43,575 bases of DNA, taken from contig JAHFUS010000032.1 in NCBI GenBank assembly GCA_023264975.1, positions 1 through 43,575 of the forward strand, in the 5' to 3' direction. The DNA comes from Actinomycetes bacterium. GTDB taxonomy: Bacteria; Actinomycetota; Acidimicrobiia; Acidimicrobiales; GCA-2861595. Within the stretch, counting starts at the first letter, position 1. Each line of letters starts with the position of its first letter. The notes beneath the pieces are model-generated. The model saw only the letters and a list, made by a program, of their open reading frames with translations, was not told the origin of the DNA and did no database searches. Positions 16,383 to 23,483 of the stretch are shown one piece after another. A program made the position numbers and the translations under genes.

Positions 16383-17644
16383 GGTTCTTCTTTCCTGACA
16401 GTCAGGACCAGGTCGACCCTAGCTTTGATTTCAAGACTGAGCAACGGTCGATCTATCGGGTACGGCAAAGGGACGATCGCTACGCTCACGAGCTGATCCA
16501 ACCACCACCGTACGACGGGCTTCTCGTGTCCAAGCCGATTGTCGACGGGTTGCCGGGCTCCAGCGGGAAATACACCGGAGCCCAGCGCAACCGCCTTTAC
16601 CGAGAGGGCGCGCACCGCTTCTTCAGACTCGCGAATGGCTCCTCGACGCTCCCGGTGATGGGAGATTGCGGTGCCTTCACCTATGTACGTGAGCACGAAC
16701 CCCTCTACACGGTTGACGAGGTCATTGACTTCTACGACGGCTGCCAGTTCGACATCGGCATCGCCCCTGACCACGTCGTGTTCGGCTACGACGCCGCACT
16801 CGACAAGGCTCCGCCTCAGGACGTACCCGAGGACTGGCGGTTCCGCCAGCAACTGACGGTCTCACTTGCGAGCGACCTCCTCGCCGCTCACAGAAACCGC
16901 AAGTGCACGTTCGAACCCGTTGCCGTCGCACACGGATGGAGTCCGGAATCGTATGCGGTGTCGGTTCAGCAACTACAGGAGATCGGCTATCGGCGTATCG
17001 CCCTGGGCGGAATGGTGCCGTTGAAGACGCCGGACATCCTCGACAGCCTGAAGGCTGTTCGGCGGGTCTTGACCCCCGGCACCGAACTCCACCTGTTGGG
17101 TGTCACCCGCACCGCGCATGTCCAGGAGTTCGCCCGGTACGGCGTCACGAGCTTCGACAGCACGTCACCGTTCATGCAGGCATTCAAGGACGACAAGGAC
17201 AACTACTACGCCCTCGACCGCACCTACGTCGCCATTCGAGTTCCCCAAGTCGACGGCAACACGAAGCTGCGGTCGATGATCACCGCCGGAGCCGTTGACC
17301 AACAGAAGGCACGCCGACTCGAACGGACCTGTCTCGAGAGGCTGCGCAAGTTCGACAACGAGCGTTGTACCGCATCGGACGTGATCGACGCCGTGTGCAG
17401 CTACAGCGCGCTCCTTGGAGACACGAAGGATAGAAGCGCGGTCTACGCGGAGACACTTGAAGCCAGACCGTGGAGCTCCTGCACCTGCCAGGTCTGCGCC
17501 ACCATCGGCGTTGAGGTGATCATCTTCCGGGGGGCGGACCGCAACCGCCGCCGAGGTTTCCACAACCTCGCAGTGTTCGCGAGTCGGCTGAGTCGAGACC
17601 TCAATGCAGCGCCTGCTCTGAATACGGGAGCCACGCGTGCCTAG
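16379..17644 (+). CDS. dpdA: DpdA, TGT-like DNA guanine/preQ0 transglycosylase
   Basis: This is the key enzyme of 7-deazaguanine DNA modification. It exchanges guanine in DNA for preQ0 and is related to tRNA-guanine transglycosylase (TGT). The protein is 421 aa. D96 in MGDCGAFTYV corresponds to the TGT DSGGF base-binding aspartate. D260 in SFDSTSPFMQAF corresponds to the TGT nucleophile (FDxxxP). C368, C370, C373 (SCTCQVC) and H395 form the CxCxxC...H zinc site of the TGT fold. FDIGIAPDHV (125-131) is a further DpdA-like segment. GTG 16379 overlaps the dpdB stop; the open frame reaching back to 16250 runs within dpdB. The gene ends inside the start of the second dpdB-like gene (8-base overlap). 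All expected catalytic residues are present, so it should be active. Confidence 0.92.
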   Translation: MRFFFPDSQDQVDPSFDFKTEQRSIYRVRQRDDRYAHELIQPPPYDGLLVSKPIVDGLPGSSGKYTGAQRNRLYREGAHRFFRLANGSSTLPVMGDCGAFTYVREHEPLYTVDEVIDFYDGCQFDIGIAPDHVVFGYDAALDKAPPQDVPEDWRFRQQLTVSLASDLLAAHRNRKCTFEPVAVAHGWSPESYAVSVQQLQEIGYRRIALGGMVPLKTPDILDSLKAVRRVLTPGTELHLLGVTRTAHVQEFARYGVTSFDSTSPFMQAFKDDKDNYYALDRTYVAIRVPQVDGNTKLRSMITAGAVDQQKARRLERTCLERLRKFDNERCTASDVIDAVCSYSALLGDTKDRSAVYAETLEARPWSSCTCQVCATIGVEVIIFRGADRNRRRGFHNLAVFASRLSRDLNAAPALNTGATRA

Positions 17645-18776
17645 AAGGAAGCGGTACGAACTCCGTCTCCCAGCGCTGGAGATTCGCCAGGGCCGCCACC
17701 GGTGTCTGTACACCTTCGCTGTGGACGCGAAGCAACTGCCGTTGTTCACGACGATCAGCCGCGTGCGACGGGAAGACCGACAGATCGAGGGCTACCAGCG
17801 GCCCGAGGTGCTAGCGCATGTCAGTGCCATCCGGTCATACATCGAGTCGGCCGAGCCAATGATTCCGAACGCGATCGTGGTGGCCTTCGACACTCGGGTC
17901 CGATTCGAGCCCGGACCAGTCCAGACCGATGTCTCCTATGTGACCCCCGGCGTCCTTGTCATTCCCGTGGACGAGGGCCTTCCCGACGAGGACAAGCCAG
18001 GGTGGATCGTCGATGGGCAGCAGCGGGCCGCGGCCGTGCGGGAAGCGGACGTCCGCAGCTTCCCGCTCTGCGTGACGGCATTCATCACGGCGAGTCAGGG
18101 AGAGCAGCGAGCACAGTTCATCCTCGTGAACTCCACGAAGCCGCTCCCCAAGGGCCTCATTTACGAACTGCTGCCGACGACAGAGGGCATGCTGCCGCCG
18201 GCCTTGATGCGGAAGCGGTTCCCGGCGCTCCTCGTCGAACGTCTCAACTATGACGAGGACTCGCCGTTCCGGGGGAGGATCCACACGCCAACCACCCCGG
18301 ACGGCATCGTGAAAGACAACTCGGTTCTCCGCATGCTTGAAAACAGCTTGAGCGACGGCTGCCTTTATCACTACCGAGAGGCCGACACTGGAACAGGCGA
18401 CATCGAAGAGATGCTTGTCGTCCTCAAGCCCTTCTGGCGCGCAGTGAAGAAGGTGTTCGAGGAGGCGTGGGACCAGCCGCCGCGCCGCTCCAGACTCACG
18501 CACGGCGTTGGTATCGCCAGCGTCGGCTATCTCATGGACGCCATCACCGATGCGTACGTCGCGCGGGGGACCTGGCCGGAGGAGGCCGAATACGTCGCCG
18601 AACTCGAGTTGCTCAGTGAGGTGTGTGCGTGGACCTCGGGCTTCTGGCAGTTCGGCAGCGGATCGCTTCGCCGATGGAACGAACTTCAGAACACACCGAA
18701 GGACATCCAACTCCTGACCGGACATCTTCTGAGGGAATACAAGCGACTTCGCCAGTCGGCGCGTCGGGAGCGATAG
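17637..18776 (+). CDS. Second DpdB-like DGQHR-domain protein
   Basis: A 379-residue paralogue of the first DpdB. It has IVDGQQR at D126-R130, GYQRPEVLAHVSAIRSYI upstream, NSTKPLPKGLIYELLP downstream, and RLTHGVGIASVGYLMDAI near the end. GTG 17637 is preceded by GGGAG at 17626-17630 and overlaps the dpdA stop by 8 bases. The two copies flank dpdA directly, which suggests an old tandem duplication and perhaps a heteromeric DpdA-DpdB complex. Only one DpdB is needed in the studied Salmonella system. Which copy is the functional counterpart cannot be told from the sequence; both keep the motif. Confidence 0.8.
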   Translation: MPRRKRYELRLPALEIRQGRHRCLYTFAVDAKQLPLFTTISRVRREDRQIEGYQRPEVLAHVSAIRSYIESAEPMIPNAIVVAFDTRVRFEPGPVQTDVSYVTPGVLVIPVDEGLPDEDKPGWIVDGQQRAAAVREADVRSFPLCVTAFITASQGEQRAQFILVNSTKPLPKGLIYELLPTTEGMLPPALMRKRFPALLVERLNYDEDSPFRGRIHTPTTPDGIVKDNSVLRMLENSLSDGCLYHYREADTGTGDIEEMLVVLKPFWRAVKKVFEEAWDQPPRRSRLTHGVGIASVGYLMDAITDAYVARGTWPEEAEYVAELELLSEVCAWTSGFWQFGSGSLRRWNELQNTPKDIQLLTGHLLREYKRLRQSARRER

Positions 18777-18779
18777 GTC

Positions 18780-19571
18780 GTGGTCTATGAAACAAATGGG
18801 CAACATCTCGCGACGTTTCTACGCGACCATCACCTTGGCGGCAGTGGCGCCGCGTGGACCCAGATGGCGATCGCCCTAGTTCCCACCGGCCGGGCTGAAA
18901 TTTGGGTCGATGCAGTACGCGAGATGACAGCGCTGCACCTCACGCGCCGACTCGTATGCGCTGGCGTCGTGATCGTCGGTCGGCGTGGGGAGTTCGACGC
19001 GGTCGCAGAACGCGCCGTTCAACAACTGGTGCTCGACACAATGATCGTCGACTACTTCGTAGTTGGTGACCTAATGCGTCGACTCGAGCCAGCCATCCGC
19101 TCGGCTCGACGGACCATCTCGCCGACTGTTCGAAGGGAATTGGAAGGGTTCACTCGCCGGGAGATGCCGTACTGCTACCTCTGCGGCACCGATCTGACAT
19201 TCGACGATGCTGGACCCACAAGTTTCACGATCGATCACGTGTGGCCGCGCGCGTATGGCGGTGATTCGGAACCCGAGAATTTGCTCCCGGCGTGCCGTTC
19301 ATGCAACAACCGGAAGGGGCTGACGCCGTCGTGGTCCCTGTATCCCGTACAGGCGCTGGTGGCCGGCTTCGAGTTGGAGCACTCCGACATCATGGAGATG
19401 CCGAAGGAAATGCGGTTCGCAGTGCAGTCGCGTGCTGCCGCCGCACATGCTGCTGCTACGAGCGTGAGTCTAAAGGAGGCATTCGTGAACCTCGGTCGTC
19501 CGGACCTACCCACGGTCATAGACATATCGGTGAGTGTCGACGTCTTTAACCTTGACTTCGCTGCGAAATGA
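18780..19571 (+). CDS. HNH endonuclease embedded in the dpd modification operon
   Basis: A 263-residue protein with a complete HNH (beta-beta-alpha metal) nuclease domain. C132 and C135 (CYLC) pair with C172 and C175 (CRSC) to bind structural zinc. D152-H153 in TIDHVWPRAYGG holds the catalytic histidine, and N167 and N177 fit the remaining HNH positions. The first 125 residues have no recognised fold and may confer specificity. GTG 18780 lies three bases after the preceding stop, with GGGAG at 18766-18770. HNH nucleases are not among the eleven named dpd genes I know. Location suggests that it cuts DNA by reference to the 7-deazaguanine mark or acts with the next DGQHR gene. A homing-type intruder is less likely given the tight gene spacing. 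Confidence 0.82.
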   Translation: MVYETNGQHLATFLRDHHLGGSGAAWTQMAIALVPTGRAEIWVDAVREMTALHLTRRLVCAGVVIVGRRGEFDAVAERAVQQLVLDTMIVDYFVVGDLMRRLEPAIRSARRTISPTVRRELEGFTRREMPYCYLCGTDLTFDDAGPTSFTIDHVWPRAYGGDSEPENLLPACRSCNNRKGLTPSWSLYPVQALVAGFELEHSDIMEMPKEMRFAVQSRAAAAHAAATSVSLKEAFVNLGRPDLPTVIDISVSVDVFNLDFAAK

Positions 19572-19580
19572 GGAGCGATC

Positions 19581-20687
19581 GTGTTTGAGTACCCAGCTGT
19601 CTTTAGTCGGCAGCGTGAGCACCCGGACGCGCCCCTGTTCGCTTGCTTTATCGCCCCAGTCGGCGATGTCCATCGCTGGACCACCATCGACCGATTGTCG
19701 ACGGTTGGCGGAGGTCATCAGCGCGTCAAGAACCCGTCGAAGGTCAAGGCGATCGTTCGTTTCCTCGAACTCGATGAGCGCAACACCATTCCAACAGCGT
19801 TGACCGTTGCTCTACGCCTTCCCGGCTTCGTGCCGCCGGAGCTCAACTCATGCACGTCCCTGCGGATCCCCGAGAGCGACCCCCCGGTCGGAATCGTGAT
19901 CGACGGCCAGCATCGTCTCTTCGGGATGGCCGACTACCGCGATGACCTACCAGTGAACGTGGTCGCGCTAATCAACCCGCTGGACGAGGAGATTGCATTC
20001 CAGTTCCTCGTCATCAATCAAAAGGTTACCAAGGTGCCGACCGATCACCTGACCCTGCTTACCTTGCAGTACTCCGAGAAGGCTCTCGACGAACGACTGC
20101 GGTCGGCGCGCATGGTGCTACGACGCCATGCAACCCTTGTCGGCGTTGTAGACTCATCGCCCGACTCGCCTTTCGTCCGCTCCGTGATCTGGCCCACGGA
20201 GGATGATGACGGAGTTGGGCGCACCCCGCTCGTTCTGCCGGCCGCGGTCGAGCAGGCTCTAGCCGCTATCGCGCAGAAGAATCTGCCCGACCTCCGCGAC
20301 GACGACGCTCTTCTCGAGTTCTTCTTCACGATGTGGTCCACCGTCAAGCAGAAGTGGCCCGACTTGTGGCATGCCGGCTCGTCCCTTCTCAGCAAGGTCG
20401 GCGTCGTCACGCTGACGACCTTCATTATCGAGGACTTGGCTCCCTTGGCTGATCGGGACATGGTCAACCTTGCGGAGCCAGAGGACGCAGCGAAGGCGGT
20501 GAGTGACATCCTCGACAACCTGGCGCCGGACTTCTGGAGGACCGAGTGGACCGCGAAGAGCTTGGATACGTCCGGGGGTCGCCAGATGGTCGTCGACTCA
20601 CTCATCCAGATTCGTCGCAACGTTCGGCGGGGCGAGTCGTGGCACACAGACGTGTCACTCGTGGCAACCGGCGAGCCGAATGCCTAG
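19581..20687 (+). CDS. Third DGQHR/DndB-like protein, divergent from the two DpdB copies
   Basis: A 368-residue protein with the motif IDGQHR at D108-R112, followed by FLVINQKVTKVPTDHLTLL, the INQK pattern common in DndB-like DGQHR proteins. It lacks the NTKPLP and HGVGI blocks that link the two DpdB copies, so it is a separate branch and not a recent duplicate. GTG 19581 has AGGAG at 19571-19575, five bases upstream, and follows the HNH stop by nine bases. The pairing of an HNH nuclease with a DGQHR partner in one transcription unit suggests that they act together. Its target and activity are unknown. It is the last gene before the 70-base gap leading to the preQ0 genes. Confidence 0.75.
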   Translation: MFEYPAVFSRQREHPDAPLFACFIAPVGDVHRWTTIDRLSTVGGGHQRVKNPSKVKAIVRFLELDERNTIPTALTVALRLPGFVPPELNSCTSLRIPESDPPVGIVIDGQHRLFGMADYRDDLPVNVVALINPLDEEIAFQFLVINQKVTKVPTDHLTLLTLQYSEKALDERLRSARMVLRRHATLVGVVDSSPDSPFVRSVIWPTEDDDGVGRTPLVLPAAVEQALAAIAQKNLPDLRDDDALLEFFFTMWSTVKQKWPDLWHAGSSLLSKVGVVTLTTFIIEDLAPLADRDMVNLAEPEDAAKAVSDILDNLAPDFWRTEWTAKSLDTSGGRQMVVDSLIQIRRNVRRGESWHTDVSLVATGEPNA

Positions 20688-20691
20688 CGGA

Positions 20692-20714
20692 CGAGCAGTG
20701 CACAGATCTGCTCG
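20692..20714. promoter_or_regulatory. Inverted repeat, possible operator ahead of the RHH-que genes
   Basis: CGAGCAG (20692-20698), nine bases, CTGCTCG (20708-20714): a perfect 7-base dyad in the only real gap of the plus-strand operon, 43 bases before the RHH start. It could be the binding site of that RHH protein, or an RNA hairpin. Both are inference. Confidence 0.4.
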
Positions 20715-20757
20715 CACCATCCACCAAGATCCGTCACCTCGGCTCTACTGTCAGCGC

Positions 20758-20970
20758 ATGCCGAAGTTGAACTCGTCAAGCAAGAGAGTGTCCACGGCAG
20801 TCCGGCTTCCCAAGGAGCTCCACGCCGAGCTCCAGCGACAGGCCTATGAGCGCGATGTCTCGGTGAACTTCCTCGTGACTCGAGCAGTCGACCATTACCT
20901 GCGAGAGTTGGGTCCGGCGGAGCCGCTTACTCTCCACCGCCGCGATCAGGCAGAAGGAGCGAGCGCATGA
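20758..20970 (+). CDS. Ribbon-helix-helix (Arc/CopG-type) small DNA-binding protein
   Basis: A 70-residue protein with the RHH pattern [20 protein letters not shown], then [20 protein letters not shown]: a short strand with alternating residues followed by two helices. Such proteins bind DNA as dimers and act as repressors or antitoxins. Its stop overlaps the queC start (ATGA at 20967-20970), so it is translated with the preQ0 genes. No toxin gene is adjacent, which favours a regulator. The dyad at 20692-20714 is a plausible site for autoregulation and control of precursor supply. Start ATG 20758 is chosen because the longer frame upstream runs inside the previous gene. Confidence 0.7.
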   Translation: MPKLNSSSKRVSTAVRLPKELHAELQRQAYERDVSVNFLVTRAVDHYLRELGPAEPLTLHRRDQAEGASA

Positions 20971-21668
20971 CGAAACGAGCGGTCGTGCTGCTCAGCGGGG
21001 GCCTCGACTCCGCGACTGTGGCCGCCATCGCCCAGCGGGACGGCTTCGACACCTACGCGCTTAGCTTTGATTACGGGCAGCGGCACTCCGCCGAACTCGA
21101 TGCGGCGCGCGCGGTGGCTGTGGTTCGGGGAGTGCAGGACCACAAGATCGTTCCAATCGACCTTCGCGCCTTCGGCGGATCGGCGCTGACGGACGACATC
21201 GCAGTGCCCAAGGACAGGGACGTCGTGGAAATGAGCGATGGCATTCCGGTGACCTACGTCCCAGCGCGAAACACAATCTTCCTGTCCTTCGCGCTCGCCT
21301 GGGCCGAGGTGCTTGGCTCCTCAGACATCTTCATCGGAGTGAATGCGCTCGACTACTCCGGCTACCCCGACTGCAGGCCCGAGTATATCGATGCCTTCCA
21401 AACCATGGCTCGGCTGGCGACGAAGGCGGGCGTCGAAGGCGCGACTCTCCGCATCCACGCGCCGCTGGTTGCACTCACGAAAGCAGAGATCATCAGCCTT
21501 GGAACAGTGCTGGGCGTCGATTACGCACACACTGTCAGCTGTTACGACCCTAACGCTTCAGGCGCAGCGTGCGCACACTGCGACTCGTGCCTCCTGCGCC
21601 GGAGGGGTTTTGCCGAGGCTGGTCTCGCCGATCCGACCCGCTACCAGGCTACGTCTGGCGCAGCATGA
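20967..21668 (+). CDS. queC: QueC, 7-cyano-7-deazaguanine (preQ0) synthase
   Basis: This enzyme makes preQ0 from 7-carboxy-7-deazaguanine with ammonia and ATP, the last step of preQ0 synthesis. The protein is 233 aa. The PP-loop SGGLDS is at residues 10-15, and the four zinc cysteines C192, C202, C205 and C208 are in SCYDPN and ACAHCDSCL. It is a normal length for QueC and all key residues are present. It overlaps the RHH gene upstream and queE downstream, both by ATGA. In this context the preQ0 is most likely destined for DNA through DpdA, although it could also feed tRNA queuosine or archaeosine-like pathways if those exist elsewhere. Confidence 0.95.
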   Translation: MTKRAVVLLSGGLDSATVAAIAQRDGFDTYALSFDYGQRHSAELDAARAVAVVRGVQDHKIVPIDLRAFGGSALTDDIAVPKDRDVVEMSDGIPVTYVPARNTIFLSFALAWAEVLGSSDIFIGVNALDYSGYPDCRPEYIDAFQTMARLATKAGVEGATLRIHAPLVALTKAEIISLGTVLGVDYAHTVSCYDPNASGAACAHCDSCLLRRRGFAEAGLADPTRYQATSGAA

Positions 21669-22300
21669 CCTACCTGGTGAAGGAGATCCTCTTCACCCTC
21701 CAGGGCGAGGGGTTCAATACGGGGACGCCCGCCGTGTTCTGTCGTTTCACGGGGTGCAACCTGTGGACCGGGCGTGAGGAGCATCGCTCGATCGCTGTCT
21801 GTCAGTTTTGCGATACAGAGTTCGTAGGGACAGACGGCACAGGTGGCGGCAAGTTCGGCTCGGCTCTTGACCTGGCTGCCGCCGTTGCGGGCGCGTGGCC
21901 GTCGAGTGGTGCGGGCGAGCCCCTGGTGGTCTGCACCGGCGGCGAGCCCTTGCTCCAGCTCGATGAGGTGCTCGTCAACGCCCTTCACGACCATGGGTTC
22001 CGGGTCGCTATCGAGACGAATGGCACTTGCCCGGCGCCGGCCGGCATCGACTGGATCTGCGTTAGTCCCAAGGCCGGCGCCGACCTGGTGCTGAAGTCAG
22101 GCGACGAACTGAAACTCGTCTACCCCCAGCCGGGGCTCGATCCAGCTGATCTCGTCCGACTGGACTTCGGCCACCGATTCTTGCAGCCGATGGACGGTCC
22201 GGACGTCGCGAAGAACACCACCTTGGCCGTCGCCTACTGCCTAGAGAACCCGGTCTGGCGACTCAGCCTCCAGACGCACAAGTTCCTGGGTATTCCCTAG
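21665..22300 (+). CDS. queE: QueE, 7-carboxy-7-deazaguanine synthase (radical SAM)
   Basis: This radical SAM enzyme converts 6-carboxy-5,6,7,8-tetrahydropterin to 7-carboxy-7-deazaguanine. The protein is 211 aa. The iron-sulfur cysteines are C31, C46 and C49, giving the QueE-specific spacing C-x14-C-x2-C instead of the usual Cx3Cx2C. The N-terminus reads [10 protein letters not shown] as in the family, followed by CTGGEPLLQ and IETNGT. ATG 21665 overlaps the queC stop; the open frame extends upstream to 21569 inside queC. The last base of its stop is the first base of the queD GTG start. Confidence 0.95.
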   Translation: MTYLVKEILFTLQGEGFNTGTPAVFCRFTGCNLWTGREEHRSIAVCQFCDTEFVGTDGTGGGKFGSALDLAAAVAGAWPSSGAGEPLVVCTGGEPLLQLDEVLVNALHDHGFRVAIETNGTCPAPAGIDWICVSPKAGADLVLKSGDELKLVYPQPGLDPADLVRLDFGHRFLQPMDGPDVAKNTTLAVAYCLENPVWRLSLQTHKFLGIP

Positions 22301-22659
22301 TGGAGATATTCAAGGAGTTCACGTTTGAGGCGGCCCACAGGCTTCCCCACGTCCCGCACGACCACAAGTGCGCCCGTCTTCATGGGCACTCGTACCAAGT
22401 CGCGGTCCACGTCGACGGTGACGTCGACGAGGAGGCGGGCTGGGTTATGGACTTTGCCGACATCACCTGCGCGATGGGGCCCGTTCTGGCGCAACTGGAC
22501 CACTACTACCTCAATGAAGTGGACGGCCTTGAGAATCCAACCAGTGAAGTCGTCGCGAGATGGATCTGGGCTCGCGTGAGCCGCACCCTGCCGGGCCTCA
22601 GCCAGGTAGTTGTGCGTGAGACATGTACCTCGGGGTGCGCCTACAGAGGTGATGTCTGA
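22300..22659 (+). CDS. queD: QueD, 6-carboxy-5,6,7,8-tetrahydropterin synthase
   Basis: A 119-residue enzyme of the PTPS/QueD fold, which converts dihydroneopterin triphosphate to 6-carboxytetrahydropterin. Zinc ligands are H13 (EAAHRL) and H28 and H30 (RLHGHSY). C24 (HKCARLHGH) is the catalytic cysteine of QueD proteins. The C-terminal VRETCTSG holds the pterin-anchoring glutamate. GTG 22300 overlaps the queE stop by one base, and its TGA overlaps the folE2 ATG by one base (TGATG). The length is typical. Confidence 0.94.
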   Translation: MEIFKEFTFEAAHRLPHVPHDHKCARLHGHSYQVAVHVDGDVDEEAGWVMDFADITCAMGPVLAQLDHYYLNEVDGLENPTSEVVARWIWARVSRTLPGLSQVVVRETCTSGCAYRGDV

Positions 22660-23483
22660 TGGGCTCGGCCGAGCTCGCCGATATGCAGTCGTCGGAGTCG
22701 CCGCATCCGCTCGCCCTTGACTCCGTCGGCATCTCGGGACTGCGACATCCAGTCGTCGTCCTCGACCGACTGCGAGCGAAACAGGAGACGGTCGCGTCGT
22801 TGACGATGGCGGTCGACTTGCCGGCGTCACAACGTGGCGCGCACCTCAGCAGGTTCCTTGAGGTTCTCTCGGACGCCGAGGGGGAACTCACCGTTCGCAC
22901 CGCCCAAGGCCTGCTTACCGCCATCACCAATCAGCTCGGCGGCAGCAGGGCGACCATCGATGCAGAGTTCCCGTACTTCATTGAGAAGCGCGCGCCAGTG
23001 AGCGGCGCAAGAGGACTGCTCGATGTGGCGTGTCGCTTCACGTTTCGAGGCGGTGCAGACGCGATGGACTTTGTCCTCACCGTGATCGTCCCGGTTACGA
23101 CCCTGTGCCCCTGCAGTCGCGCCGTGAGCGACTACGGCGCCCACAATCAACGCTGCGCCGTGACAATCTCAGTGCGCACCGCGCGGACGGCCTCGCCCAC
23201 CGACGACGAGATCGTGTGGATTGAGGAACTCGTAGATCTCGCTGAGCGTCACGCGTCGGCGCCGATCTACCCGGTACTCAAGCGTCCTGACGAGCGGTTT
23301 GTGACCATGCAGGCATACGACAACCCGGCCTTTGTCGAGGACGTCGTCCGCGGCGTCGCCGCAGACTTGGCCGCCGACCACCGCGTGACGGAGTTCTTCG
23401 TCGAGGCTTCGAGCGACGAGAGCATCCACAACCACCGCGCTTTCGCCCGCGTTGGGCACCCATTGATTCAGTGCTCTAACTAA
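22659..23483 (+). CDS. folE2: FolE2, GTP cyclohydrolase I type B
   Basis: This enzyme opens GTP to dihydroneopterin triphosphate, the first step towards preQ0. The protein is 274 aa. The signature VTTLCPCSRAVSDYGAHNQR carries the metal-binding cysteine (C150), and the C-terminal part has RFVTMQAYDNPAFVEDVVR with a conserved glutamate, both as in the FolE2/GCYH-IB family. It belongs to the prokaryote-specific IB type, which tolerates metals other than zinc. Having its own cyclohydrolase makes the preQ0 supply independent of host folate control. It is the last gene of the plus-strand operon; its TAA (23481-23483) abuts the stop of the convergent dpdD with no spacer. Confidence 0.94.
   Translation: MGSAELADMQSSESPHPLALDSVGISGLRHPVVVLDRLRAKQETVASLTMAVDLPASQRGAHLSRFLEVLSDAEGELTVRTAQGLLTAITNQLGGSRATIDAEFPYFIEKRAPVSGARGLLDVACRFTFRGGADAMDFVLTVIVPVTTLCPCSRAVSDYGAHNQRCAVTISVRTARTASPTDDEIVWIEELVDLAERHASAPIYPVLKRPDERFVTMQAYDNPAFVEDVVRGVAADLAADHRVTEFFVEASSDESIHNHRAFARVGHPLIQCSN

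Noticed and set aside
20758-20970. RHH protein as the antitoxin of a toxin-antitoxin pair
   Set aside because: The next gene is a clear queC and the previous one a DGQHR protein; no toxin candidate adjoins it.
14257-23483. Reading the DGQHR proteins as part of a Dnd/Ssp phosphorothioate or BREX system
   Set aside because: No DndC/DndD/DndE, SspB-D, PglX or PglZ-like genes are present, while DpdA and the preQ0 genes define a dpd system.
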